Shown in pieces: positions 26,414-35,184 of a stretch of DNA of 64,000 nt. Position numbers and translations under genes: made by a program. Every line of letters starts with the position of its first letter. The first letter of the stretch is position 1. Source of the DNA: Streptomyces sp. V3I8 (GTDB lineage Bacteria > Actinomycetota > Actinomycetes > Streptomycetales > Streptomycetaceae); NCBI RefSeq assembly GCF_030817535.1, contig NZ_JAUSZL010000002.1:2232001-2296000 (forward strand), written 5' to 3'. The notes under the pieces are model-generated. The model did no database searches. It saw nothing but the letters and a program-made list of their open reading frames with translations, and was not told the DNA's origin.

Positions 26414-27729
26414 CAGGACCCCGTGGCCTTCCGTGCCTCTTCCCAGCGCTCGCCCAGGTCGCCGAGGAAGTCGTCCAGGCTGCCCTTCCTGGCGCCGCGG
26501 GCGAGGTCGACGAGGTCCTGGCGGTAGTCGGGCTTGTAGAGACCGATCTCCGACTCGTTGTCGATCTCCTTGACGACCGCGCCCTTGGCGTCGTCCAGCT
26601 CGATGAGCTTCACGCCCGCGTCCTCGTACGGCCGCAGGACCTCGGGCAGCGGGGCGCCCTTGACCGGGGAGAGGGTCAGGTTGTCGGCCGCGTAACCGGA
26701 CCTGTCGGTGAACCAGTCGATCCAGGCGCGGGCCGCCTCCTTGTGGTCCGAGTTGACGTTCACGGCCTGGTTGTAGTCGGGCGACATCGTCGCGCAGTGC
26801 TTCCCGTTCCGCTGCGCCGGGAAGGGCATGAAGCCGATGTCGTCGGGGTTCGCGCCGGCCTGCTCCGCCGCCGCCCGGAACTGCGTGATCGCCCAGGAGC
26901 CCAGCCACATCGTGGCGATGCCCCCCTTGGCCAGCTTGGGCTTGGACCCCTCCCAGTTGGTGGTCGTCGGGTCCTTCTCGGCCAGCCCGCCGTGCACGAT
27001 GTCGTACAGCAGCGTGTCACCCACGCGCAGGTCCTCGCCCTTCGCCCACGGGTCGCCCGTGGCGAGCCGCGAGGTCGCCCGCGGGTCGCAGCCGACCGCG
27101 CCGTCGACGTACGTCCAGTGCGTCAGCGGCCACATGTCCTTGAAGTTGGTGTAGTACGGGATCGCGTCGGTCCGGGACCTGACGGCCTTGAGCCCGTCGA
27201 GGAACTCGGCGGGTGTGGTGGGCCAGTCGGTGATCCCGGCCTCCTTCCAGACCCGTTTGTTGTAGAGGAAGCCGGGCAGCGCGCCCATCGGGCTCTGCCC
27301 GTAGACCTTGCCGCCGACCGTGGTGAAGTCGGTGAACAGGTACTTCTTCGCGCGCTCCGTCCGCGTGCCGAGGGACGCGAAGAACTTCGGGTAGTCGTTC
27401 TTCTTGATCACGGAGGGGATCATCAGCACGTCGCCGTAGTTCTCGGTGTTCATCCTGATCTTGACCTCGCCCTCGTAGTCCGTGAGGGCGTCGAACTCGA
27501 CCTTCACCTTCGGGTAGGTCCTGTGGAACGCGGCGGCGTACTTCTTCATCGTGCCGTCCTGGACGAGGTCGGTCCGGTGGGTGAGGACCGTGATCGACCC
27601 GGACACCTTGCCCGGGTCGGCGGCCGCCTCGGCGTCCTCACCCTTCGACGTGCCTCCGCTCCCGGTACAGCCCGCGGCCAGCAGTACGGCGGCGAGGAGG
27701 CTTCCGGCGGTCTTCGTGCGGCGGTTCAT
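26413..27729 (-). CDS. extracellular sugar-binding lipoprotein of an ABC importer
   Basis: A 438-residue family 1 solute-binding protein. Lipobox LAAGC places the lipidated Cys21, followed by a Gly/Ser/Glu spacer and the mature domain starting VSGSITVLTHRTDLV. The motif SPMGALPGFLYNKRVWKEAG is typical of sugar-binding proteins. The start at 27729 (MNRRTK) is preferred over an upstream in-frame start at 27762 because it gives a normal lipoprotein signal. The gene is divergent from the GH2 beta-mannosidase with a LacI-type operator at 27799-27814 between them, so both directions are probably induced by the same sugar. Confidence 0.87.
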   Translation of the reverse strand: MNRRTKTAGSLLAAVLLAAGCTGSGGTSKGEDAEAAADPGKVSGSITVLTHRTDLVQDGTMKKYAAAFHRTYPKVKVEFDALTDYEGEVKIRMNTENYGDVLMIPSVIKKNDYPKFFASLGTRTERAKKYLFTDFTTVGGKVYGQSPMGALPGFLYNKRVWKEAGITDWPTTPAEFLDGLKAVRSRTDAIPYYTNFKDMWPLTHWTYVDGAVGCDPRATSRLATGDPWAKGEDLRVGDTLLYDIVHGGLAEKDPTTTNWEGSKPKLAKGGIATMWLGSWAITQFRAAAEQAGANPDDIGFMPFPAQRNGKHCATMSPDYNQAVNVNSDHKEAARAWIDWFTDRSGYAADNLTLSPVKGAPLPEVLRPYEDAGVKLIELDDAKGAVVKEIDNESEIGLYKPDYRQDLVDLARGARKGSLDDFLGDLGERWEEARKATGS

Positions 27730-27798
27730 CTGCACCAGCTCCGTTCGGGGACGGACGAGCACGGGTGGGATGGCTGGTTCCGCACTCTGGCAGTCGTT

Positions 27799-27814
27799 AC
27801 TAAACCGGTAAAGT
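27799..27814. promoter_or_regulatory. LacI-type operator candidate between the sugar importer and the mannosidase
   Basis: ACTAAACCGGTAAAGT is a 16-bp imperfect palindrome with the central CG and flanking ACT/AGT typical of LacI-family sites. It is 70 bases from the binding-protein start and 75 from the mannosidase start. Confidence 0.5.
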
Positions 27815-27888
27815 CCTTATTTCGCCAAGGATTACTGAGTAGTGAACACGCATGGTCGGCATGTACCTATACCGCTTTAGGAGTCCGC

Positions 27889-30309
27889 ATGCTGGATGTC
27901 ACGCCGGTCCACGACGGATGGGTCCTGCGGCACGAGGGGGACGCGCTGGCGGCCACGGTGCCGGGCTGCGTGCACACGGACCTGCTGGCGGCGGGGATCA
28001 TCCCGGACCCCTTCCTCGGGCGGCACGAGACCGAGGTGGCGTGGGTCGGGCGGCGCGACTGGACCTACGAGACGACGCTCGCCCCGGCGCCGGGCGGGCA
28101 CGAGCGGACCGACCTCGTCTTCGACGGCCTCGACACCGTCGCCGAGGTCCGGCTCGACGGACGGCTCCTGGGCTCCACGAGGAACATGCACCGCTCGTAC
28201 CGCTTCGACGTGACGGGGCTGAGCGGCCGGCTCTCGGTCCGCTTCCGGTCCGCGTACGACGAGGCCGAGGCGGTGCGCGGGCAGGTCGGGGAACGGCCGA
28301 ACGTCTACCCCGGGCCGTTCCAGTACCTGCGCAAGATGGCCTGCTCGTTCGGCTGGGACTGGGGTCCGACACTGGTGACCGCCGGCATCTGGCGGCCGGT
28401 CCGCCTGGAGCACTGGACGACGGCGCGGACGGCCCGGGTGCGTCCGCTCGTGACGGTCGGACAGGGCGTGGGACACGTCGAACTGCACGTCGAGGTGGAG
28501 CGGTCGCGGGCGGCGGGCGGGCTCACCCTGAGCGCCCGGGTCGGCGACGTGGACACGGGCGCGCGGGCCGTCGCGGAGGTCGTCGGTACACGTGCGGTGA
28601 TACGCGTGGACGTGCCGGACGCCAACCTGTGGTGGCCGCGCGGATACGGGGAACAGCCTCTGTACGAGGTCGAGTTGACCCTGGCCGACGGGAGCGGGCC
28701 GCTGGACGTCTGGCGGCGGCGCATCGGCTTCAGGACCGTCGGGCTGGACCGCCGGGAGGACGAGCACGGCTCCGGCTTCACCTTCGTCGTCAACGGCGAG
28801 CGGCTCTTCGCCCGGGGCGTCAACTGGATCCCGGACGACGTCCTGCCCTCCCGGATCACCCGGGGGCGGTACCGCGCCCGGCTGGCCCAGGCGGCCGGCG
28901 CGGGCGTGGACCTCGTACGCGTCTGGGGCGGCGGCATCTACGAGAGCGAGGACTTCTACGACGCCTGCGACGAGCTGGGCCTGCTGGTCTGGCAGGACTT
29001 CCCCTTCTCCTGCGCCGCCTACCCGGAGGAACAGCCCCTGCGCGGCGAGGTGGAGGCCGAGGCGCGCGAGAACGTCGTACGCCTGATGCCGCACCCCTCG
29101 CTCGCGCTGTGGAACGGCAACAACGAGAACCTGTGGGGTTTCCGGGACTGGGACTGGCAGCGGCCGCTGGCCGGGGACTCGTGGGGCGAGGGCTACTACC
29201 TCGGGCTGCTGCCGCGGATCGTCGCGGAATCGGACCCGACCCGCCCGTACGCGGCGGGCAGCCCCTGGTCCGGCTCCTGGGACCACCACCCGAACGACCC
29301 GGCGCACGGCACCCACCACTCGTGGGAGGTGTGGAACCGGCGGGACTACGCGGACTACCGGCTCGAAGTCCCCCGGTTCGTGGCCGAATTCGGCTGGCAG
29401 GCACCGCCCGCGTACGCCACCCTGCGGCGCGCCCTGCCCGGCGAGGAGCTCGCGCCCGACTCCCCCGGCATGCTGCACCACCAGAAGGCCGACGACGGGA
29501 ACGGGAAGCTGGCACGCGGACTCGCCCGGCACTTCGCCGTGCCCGGACAGGGTTTCTCCGGAGCCGACTTCGACCGGTGGCACTACCTCACCCAGGTCAA
29601 CCAGGCGCGTGCCGTGGCCGCCGGTGTCGAGCACTGGCGCTCGCACTGGCCCGTGTGCGCGGGCACGATCGTGTGGCAGCTCAACGACTGCTGGCCGGTG
29701 ACCAGTTGGGCCGCCATCGACGGGGACGGCCGTGAGAAACCGCTCTACCACGAGCTGAAGCGGCTGTACGCGGACCGGTTGCTGACCCTCCGGCCACGGT
29801 CCGGCGGCCTCGTCCTGGCGGCCGTCAACCAGTCGGCCGAGCCGTGGGCGTGCCGGACGGTGCTGCGCCGGATGTCGGTGGAGGGCGCGGTGGTGGCGCG
29901 GGCCGCCGTGGAACTGACCGCGGGCGCGCGGGCGGTCGCCGCCCTGCCCGTACCGCGGGGGCTGGCACCGGTGGGGCCCGAGGAGTTCCTGGTGGCGGAC
30001 GCGGACGGGCTGCGCGGCCTGCACTTCCCGGTCGCCGACCGGGAGATCCCCTACCCCGGGCCCCGGTTCGACGTCGCGGTCGCGCCGGGGAGGGACACCG
30101 TCACCGTCGTGGTCACCGCCCACACGCTGGTACGGGACCTGCTGCTGCAGGCCGACCGGCTGGCGCCCTCCGCGACGGCCGACCGGGGGCTCGTGACGCT
30201 CCTCCCGGGCGAACGCGTCACCATCGGGGTGCGGGGCTGGGAGACTCGGGGGGACCCGGACGCGGAGACCGTACGCTCCGCCCTGTACTGCGTGGAGCCC
30301 GCACGATGA
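27889..30309 (+). CDS. GH2 beta-mannosidase
   Basis: An 806-residue intracellular glycoside hydrolase with no signal peptide. The GH2 layout is jelly roll (about 1-185), immunoglobulin-like domain (to about 290) and TIM barrel (about 290-600), then C-terminal beta domains. The acid/base is Glu413 in LWNGNNENLWG and the nucleophile Glu500 in VAEFGWQAPP. The N-terminal AATVPGCVHTDLLAAG is typical of mannosidases (beta-mannosidase/MANBA subgroup) rather than beta-galactosidases. It would release mannose from imported manno-oligosaccharides. The ATG at 27889 follows AGGAG. Its stop overlaps the ATG of the LacI regulator gene. Confidence 0.88.
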   Translation: MLDVTPVHDGWVLRHEGDALAATVPGCVHTDLLAAGIIPDPFLGRHETEVAWVGRRDWTYETTLAPAPGGHERTDLVFDGLDTVAEVRLDGRLLGSTRNMHRSYRFDVTGLSGRLSVRFRSAYDEAEAVRGQVGERPNVYPGPFQYLRKMACSFGWDWGPTLVTAGIWRPVRLEHWTTARTARVRPLVTVGQGVGHVELHVEVERSRAAGGLTLSARVGDVDTGARAVAEVVGTRAVIRVDVPDANLWWPRGYGEQPLYEVELTLADGSGPLDVWRRRIGFRTVGLDRREDEHGSGFTFVVNGERLFARGVNWIPDDVLPSRITRGRYRARLAQAAGAGVDLVRVWGGGIYESEDFYDACDELGLLVWQDFPFSCAAYPEEQPLRGEVEAEARENVVRLMPHPSLALWNGNNENLWGFRDWDWQRPLAGDSWGEGYYLGLLPRIVAESDPTRPYAAGSPWSGSWDHHPNDPAHGTHHSWEVWNRRDYADYRLEVPRFVAEFGWQAPPAYATLRRALPGEELAPDSPGMLHHQKADDGNGKLARGLARHFAVPGQGFSGADFDRWHYLTQVNQARAVAAGVEHWRSHWPVCAGTIVWQLNDCWPVTSWAAIDGDGREKPLYHELKRLYADRLLTLRPRSGGLVLAAVNQSAEPWACRTVLRRMSVEGAVVARAAVELTAGARAVAALPVPRGLAPVGPEEFLVADADGLRGLHFPVADREIPYPGPRFDVAVAPGRDTVTVVVTAHTLVRDLLLQADRLAPSATADRGLVTLLPGERVTIGVRGWETRGDPDAETVRSALYCVEPAR

Positions 30310-31334
30310 CGACACCGTCCCGCGTCACGATCAAGGACGTCGCGGCTCGCGCCGGCGTGTCCAAGGGGGCCGTGTCGCTCGCCTTCAACCACCGACCGGG
30401 GCTGTCCGAGACGACCCGGGACCGGATCTTCGAGGCGGCCCGCCAGCTGGGCTGGGCGCCGAACCTCGCCGCACGCTCGCTGGCCGGCCGCCGCGTGGAC
30501 GTGGTGGGCCTCGCGATCTGCCGGCCGGCCAGGCTGCTCGGGCTCGAACCGTTCTACATGGAGTTCATCTCGGGTGTGGAGAGCGTGCTGACCGAGCACG
30601 CGTGCTCGCTGCTGCTGCGGCTGCTGCGGTCGGTGGAGGAGGAGGTCGGACTGCAGGACGCCTGGTGGCGGGGCAGGCACGTCAGCGGGTCGATCATGGT
30701 GGACTTCCGGGCGGACGACCCGCGGGTGGACGCCGTCCGACGGCTCGGGATGCCCGTGGTGGCCGTCGGGCACCCGTCGCTGACCGGCGGACTCACCTCC
30801 GTGTGGACGGACGACGCCGGCGCCGTGACCGAGGCCGTGCGCTACCTCGTGGCGCTCGGGCACCGGAGGGTCGCCCGGGTCGGCGGGGCGGCGGGGCTCG
30901 GGCACACGGCGATCCGTACCGCCGCGTTCGACACCGCCGCACGGGAGCTGCGGCTCGCCGGGGCGTGGCAGGTCGCGACGGACTTCTCCGGGGACGCGGG
31001 GGCGCGGGCGACGCGGTCCCTGCTCTCCGCGTCCGCCGCCGACCGGCCGACCGCGATCGTGTACGACAACGACATCATGGCGGTGGCGGGGCTCGCGGTC
31101 GCCGCCGAGATGGGGCTCTCGGTGCCGGGGGACGTGTCGCTGCTCGCCTGGGACGACTCGCAGCTGTGCCGGCTGACGCATCCGACGCTGTCGGCGATGA
31201 GCCATGACGTGCACGGGTTCGGGGCGGAGGTCGCCCGGACGCTGTTCGGCGTCATCACCGGGGAGGACCCCGGGTCGCATCCCGTACCCACCCCCGAACT
31301 GACCCCACGGGGGTCCACGGCGCCGCCCCGCTGA
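30306..31334 (+). CDS. LacI-family transcriptional regulator
   Basis: A 342-residue repressor. The DNA-binding helix-turn-helix is at residues 7-30 (VTIKDVAARAGVSKGAVSLAF), followed by the hinge helix (NLAARSLAGRR) and a periplasmic-binding-protein-like effector domain. Its ATG overlaps the stop of the mannosidase gene by four bases, so the two are co-translated. It very likely controls this operon and the divergent importer through the operator at 27799-27814. The effector is unknown, probably mannose or mannobiose. A 19-bp perfect hairpin follows the gene. Confidence 0.9.
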   Translation: MTTPSRVTIKDVAARAGVSKGAVSLAFNHRPGLSETTRDRIFEAARQLGWAPNLAARSLAGRRVDVVGLAICRPARLLGLEPFYMEFISGVESVLTEHACSLLLRLLRSVEEEVGLQDAWWRGRHVSGSIMVDFRADDPRVDAVRRLGMPVVAVGHPSLTGGLTSVWTDDAGAVTEAVRYLVALGHRRVARVGGAAGLGHTAIRTAAFDTAARELRLAGAWQVATDFSGDAGARATRSLLSASAADRPTAIVYDNDIMAVAGLAVAAEMGLSVPGDVSLLAWDDSQLCRLTHPTLSAMSHDVHGFGAEVARTLFGVITGEDPGSHPVPTPELTPRGSTAPPR

Positions 31335-31370
31335 GCCCCGTCGCCGCGTGCGGGCCCGTGGGACCTGTTC

Positions 31371-31418
31371 GCGCGGTTCCTCGCGCCCCGTGCTTTTCAG
31401 GGGCGCGAGGAACCGCGC
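31371..31418 (+). terminator. 19-bp perfect hairpin after the LacI gene, built from the dispersed element (copy 6)
   Basis: Arms GCGCGGTTCCTCGCGCCCC and its exact complement flank a ten-base loop GTGCTTTTCA. The right arm is the dispersed GC-rich element, so here two opposed copies make the hairpin. Confidence 0.8.
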
Positions 31419-31467
31419 CGACCGGCCACGACGCACGCGCAGACGTCGACCACGGCCCGCGCACCAC

Positions 31468-31518
31468 GCGCCCTTCAGGGGCGCGGGGAACCGCGCGCCC
31501 GGCCACGACGCGCCCGCG
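31468..31518 (+). repeat. dispersed GC-rich element, copy 7
   Basis: CCCTTCAGGGGCGCGGGGAA followed by CCGCGCGCCCGGCCACGACG, 50 bases downstream of the copy in the hairpin. Confidence 0.6.
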
Positions 31519-31598
31519 GGTGTGGACGCGGGCCGTTCGGCGGGGACACTGCGAGTGTGACCTTCGCCGCTCCCCGCCATGGGACTGGGCAGGTCGGT

Positions 31599-31634
31599 TA
31601 CCCGCAAGTAGCATGGCAGGTGAGCGCGCGCTCA
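31599..31634. promoter_or_regulatory. candidate fadAB promoter with two TetR-like palindromes
   Basis: TACCCGCAAGTA (31599-31610) overlaps a TAGCAT -10-like box at 31609-31614. TGAGCGCGCGCTCA (31621-31634) is a perfect 14-bp palindrome just downstream. Both are placed where a repressor would block transcription of fadA. Confidence 0.45.
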
Positions 31635-31685
31635 GGGCGTGTGTGCCGCGCAGTAGTGCCATCCCGCATCTGGAGGAGAGCCATC

Positions 31686-32912
31686 GTGCCTCGTACCGTC
31701 AGGGACGTCGTCTTCGTAGACGGCGTCCGCACCCCGTTCGGCAAGGCGGGCCCGAAGGGCATCTACCACGAGACCCGTGCCGACGATCTGGTCGTCAAGG
31801 CGATCCGGGAGCTGCTGCGCCGCAACCCCGGCCTCGACCCGAAGAAGATCGACGAGGTCGCCATCGCCGCGACCACGCAGATCGGCGACCAGGGTCTGAC
31901 GCTGGGCCGCACGGCCGGCATCCTGGCCGGGCTGCCGCAGTCCGTCCCGGGCTACTCCATCGACCGTATGTGCGCCGGCGCGCTCACCGCCGTGACGACC
32001 GCGGCCGGCTCGGTGGCGTTCGGCGCGTACGACGCCGTCATCGCGGGCGGTGTCGAGCACATGGGCCGCCACCCCATGGGCGAGGGCGTGGACCCGAACC
32101 CGCGCTTCGTCAGCGACAAGCTGGTCGACGAGTCGGCCCTCTTCATGGGCATGACCGCGGAGAACCTGCACGACCGCTACCCCACGATCACCAAGCAGCG
32201 CGCCGACGAGTACGCGGTGCGCTCGCAGGAGAAGGCCGCCAAGGCGTACGCCAACGGCAAGATCCAGCAGGACCTGGTGCCGATCTCGGTGCGCAACACC
32301 AACGCGGAGGTCGGTGAGACGGGCTGGGGCCTGGTCACCGCCGACGAGCCGATGCGCCCGGGCACCACCCTGGAGAACCTGGCCGGTCTCAAGACCCCGT
32401 TCCGGGTGCACGGCCGGGTCACCGCCGGCAACGCGGCCGGCCTGAACGACGGCGCCACCGCCTCGATCATCGCGTCCGAGGAGTTCGCCCGCGAGCACGA
32501 CCTGCCGGTGCGCATGCGCCTGGTCTCGTACGCCTTCGCGGGTGTCGAGCCCGAGGTGATGGGCTACGGCCCGATCCCGGCGACCGAGAAGGCCCTCGCC
32601 AAGGCGGGCCTGTCGATCGGGGACATCAACCTCTTCGAGATCAACGAGGCCTTCGCCGTCCAGGTCCTCGCGTTCCTGGAGCACTACGGCATCGCCGACG
32701 ACGACGCGCGCGTCAACCAGTACGGCGGCGCCATCGCGTACGGCCACCCGCTGGCCTCCTCCGGCGTCCGGCTGATGACCCAGCTGGCCCGCCAGTTCGA
32801 GGAGCAGCCGGAGGTCCGTTACGGCCTCACCACCATGTGCGTCGGCTTCGGCATGGGCGCCACCGTGATCTGGGAGAACCCGCACCACAAGGACGCCGGA
32901 GGCGACAAGTGA
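31686..32912 (+). CDS. fadA: acetyl-CoA C-acyltransferase (3-ketoacyl-CoA thiolase)
   Basis: A 408-residue cytosolic thiolase of fatty-acid beta-oxidation. The nucleophile is Cys96 in RMCAGALTAV, with the second active-site block AYGHPLASSGVRLM and the C-terminal CVGFGMGA. The GTG at 31686 follows GGAGGAGAGCC; the open frame continues upstream to 31557 but without family sequence. The stop overlaps the GTG of fadB (GTGA), so the two subunits of the trifunctional complex are made in equal amounts. The gene pair matches SCO6027-SCO6026 by memory of synteny. Confidence 0.93.
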   Translation: MPRTVRDVVFVDGVRTPFGKAGPKGIYHETRADDLVVKAIRELLRRNPGLDPKKIDEVAIAATTQIGDQGLTLGRTAGILAGLPQSVPGYSIDRMCAGALTAVTTAAGSVAFGAYDAVIAGGVEHMGRHPMGEGVDPNPRFVSDKLVDESALFMGMTAENLHDRYPTITKQRADEYAVRSQEKAAKAYANGKIQQDLVPISVRNTNAEVGETGWGLVTADEPMRPGTTLENLAGLKTPFRVHGRVTAGNAAGLNDGATASIIASEEFAREHDLPVRMRLVSYAFAGVEPEVMGYGPIPATEKALAKAGLSIGDINLFEINEAFAVQVLAFLEHYGIADDDARVNQYGGAIAYGHPLASSGVRLMTQLARQFEEQPEVRYGLTTMCVGFGMGATVIWENPHHKDAGGDK

Positions 32913-35035
32913 GCACCACTGAACTCCTGAAGGGCGCGGCGGAGCTGTTCCCCGACGAGGTCGTGACGTCGGCGCACGTACGCCACCTCGACCTGCCCTT
33001 CGGCGCGGGGCGCTTCGCGCTCATCACGCTGGACAACGGCTTCGACCACACCAAGCCGACCACCTTCGGCCCGGCCTCGCTGGCGAACCTGAGCCTCGCG
33101 ATCGACCAGGTCGAGAAGGAGGCGGCGGCGGGCGGGATCGTCGGCGTCGGCATCACCGGCAAGCCGTTCATCTTCGCCGTCGGCGCGGACCTCAAGGGTG
33201 TCGAGCTCCTCAAGGAGCACAAGGACGCGCTGGCCATCGGCAAGGGCGGCCACGAGGTCTTCAAGCGGCTGTCCGCCCTCGCGGTGCCGACCTTCGCGTA
33301 CTACAACGGCGCGGCCATGGGCGGCGGCGTCGAGGTGGGCCTGCACTGCGCCTACCGTACGGTGTCCGCGTCCCTGCCCGCCTTCTCGCTGCCCGAGGTC
33401 TTCCTCGGCCTGGTGCCCGGCTGGGGCGGCTGCACCCTGCTGCCGAACCTGATCGGCGCGGACAAGGCCGTCTCGGTGATCATCGAGAACTCGCTCAACC
33501 AGAACAAGCAGCTCAAGGGCGCACAGGTCTACGAACTGGGCATCGCCGACGCCCTGTTCGAGGGCGCGGACTTCCTGGAGCAGTCGCTGATCTGGACGGC
33601 GTCCGTCCTCAAGGGCGAGATCGTCGTCGACCGTCCGGCGATCGACCGCGGCGAGGCCTGGGACCAGGCCGTCGCCAAGGGCCGGTTCATCGCGGACAGC
33701 AAGGTGCACGGGGCGGCCCCGGCCGCGTACCGCGCGCTGGACATCATCGCCGCCGCGAAGAACGGCGACCTGCAGCAGGGCTACGACGCCGAGGACCGGG
33801 CGCTCGCCGACCTGATCATGGGCGGTGAACTGCGCGCCGGCATCTACGCGTTCAACCTCGTCCAGAAGCGCGGCAAGCGTCCCGCGGGCGCGCCGGACAA
33901 GTCGCTGGCCCGTCCGGTCACCAAGGTCGGCGTGGTCGGCGCGGGCCTGATGGCCTCGCAGCTCGCCCTGCTGTTCCTGCGCCGCCTGGAGGTGCCGGTC
34001 GTGCTGACCGACATCGACCAGGAGCGTGTCGACAAGGGGGTGGGCTACGTCCACGCCGAGATCGACAAGCTGCTCGGCAAGGGCCGCGTCAACCAGGACA
34101 AGGCCAACCGCCTCAAGGCCCTGGTCTCCGGTGTGCTGGACAAGGCCGAGGGCTTCTCCGACGCCGACTTCATCATCGAGGCCGTGTTCGAGGAGATCGG
34201 CGTCAAGCAGCAGGTGTTCGCGGAGGTCGAGGCGGTCGCCCCGGCGCACGCGATCCTCGCCACCAACACCTCCTCGCTGTCGGTCACCGAGATGGCGTCC
34301 GAGCTCAAGCACCCCGAGCGGGTCGTGGGCTTCCACTTCTTCAACCCGGTCGCGATCCTCCCGCTCCTGGAGATCGTGCGGGGCGAGGCGACGGACGACG
34401 CCTCGCTGGCCACGGCCTTCGCCGTCGCCAAGAAGCTGAAGAAGACCGCGGTCCTGGTGAAGGACGCCCCGGCGTTCGTCGTGAACCGCATCCTCACCCG
34501 CTTCATGGGCGAGATCCAGAACGTCATCGACGAGGGCACGCCGGTCGAGGTCGCCGAGAAGGCGGTCGAGCCCCTGGGGCTGCCGATGTCGCCGCTGGTC
34601 CTGCTGGAGCTGGTCGGTCCGGCCATCGGTCTGCACGTCTCCGAGACGCTCAACCGGGCCTTCCCCGACCGCTTCACGGTCTCCCCGAACCTCGCGGCGG
34701 TCGTCGCGGCCGGCAAGCGCGGCTTCTACGTGTACGACTCCGGGAAGCCGGAGCTCGACCCCGAGGTCGCCGCGCTGCTCAAGCAGGGCGATGCCGTGCT
34801 GAGCGAGGAGCAGGTGCGCGCCCGCGTCCTGGACGCCGTCGCGCAGGAGATCGGGCTGATGCTCGACGAGGGCGTGGTGGCCGAGGCGCAGGACATCGAC
34901 CTGTGCCTGATCACGGGGGCCGGTTGGCCCTTCCACCTCGGTGGCCTCACGCCGTACCTGGACCGTGAGGGCGTCTCGCAGCGGGTGAACGGCAAGCCGT
35001 TCCTGGCGCCGGGCGTGGCGTCGGTCCCGGCGTAG
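32909..35035 (+). CDS. fadB: fatty-acid oxidation multifunctional protein: enoyl-CoA hydratase / 3-hydroxyacyl-CoA dehydrogenase
   Basis: A 708-residue protein. Residues 1-300 are a crotonase domain with VGADLKGVELL, GAAMGGGVEVGLHC and LPEVFLGLVPGWGG (the two conserved glutamates are present). The dehydrogenase Rossmann motif VGVVGAGLMASQLA is near residue 335, followed by TNTSSLSV, GFHFFNP and the C-terminal helical domains with DAPAFVVNRIL. It hydrates enoyl-CoA and oxidises the hydroxyacyl-CoA, passing ketoacyl-CoA to FadA. The glycine motif differs slightly from the E. coli form (GLMASQ for GIMGGG), as in other actinobacteria. A strong hairpin follows. Confidence 0.93.
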   Translation: MSTTELLKGAAELFPDEVVTSAHVRHLDLPFGAGRFALITLDNGFDHTKPTTFGPASLANLSLAIDQVEKEAAAGGIVGVGITGKPFIFAVGADLKGVELLKEHKDALAIGKGGHEVFKRLSALAVPTFAYYNGAAMGGGVEVGLHCAYRTVSASLPAFSLPEVFLGLVPGWGGCTLLPNLIGADKAVSVIIENSLNQNKQLKGAQVYELGIADALFEGADFLEQSLIWTASVLKGEIVVDRPAIDRGEAWDQAVAKGRFIADSKVHGAAPAAYRALDIIAAAKNGDLQQGYDAEDRALADLIMGGELRAGIYAFNLVQKRGKRPAGAPDKSLARPVTKVGVVGAGLMASQLALLFLRRLEVPVVLTDIDQERVDKGVGYVHAEIDKLLGKGRVNQDKANRLKALVSGVLDKAEGFSDADFIIEAVFEEIGVKQQVFAEVEAVAPAHAILATNTSSLSVTEMASELKHPERVVGFHFFNPVAILPLLEIVRGEATDDASLATAFAVAKKLKKTAVLVKDAPAFVVNRILTRFMGEIQNVIDEGTPVEVAEKAVEPLGLPMSPLVLLELVGPAIGLHVSETLNRAFPDRFTVSPNLAAVVAAGKRGFYVYDSGKPELDPEVAALLKQGDAVLSEEQVRARVLDAVAQEIGLMLDEGVVAEAQDIDLCLITGAGWPFHLGGLTPYLDREGVSQRVNGKPFLAPGVASVPA

Positions 35036-35077
35036 TCCCCCCTCGGGGCTGCCGCCCCCGAACCACGGTCCTCGGAC

Positions 35078-35111
35078 GCCGGACGGGCTGGATTTCCAGC
35101 CCGTCCGGCGT
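35078..35111 (+). terminator. hairpin terminator after fadAB
   Basis: Arms CGCCGGACGGGCT and AGCCCGTCCGGCG pair perfectly around GGATTTCC. The following GTTTGAGGACGAGCGCG resembles another intergenic sequence that is common in Streptomyces genomes. Confidence 0.8.
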
Positions 35112-35184
35112 TTGAGGACGAGCGCGTGAGCGCGATCGCGGGGGTCTGGGGGCCCGCAGCCCCCAGGGACGCGGGGAAGGGCGG

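Larger units (their letters stand above)
31335..31685 (+). promoter_or_regulatory. spacer with terminator, two dispersed elements and the fadA promoter
   Basis: No gene is seen in these 351 bases. From left to right it holds the hairpin at 31371-31418, another copy of the GC-rich element at 31468-31518, the candidate TAC-N6-GTA operator at 31599-31610 overlapping a TAGCAT -10 box, and a 14-bp palindrome at 31621-31634. Confidence 0.55.
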
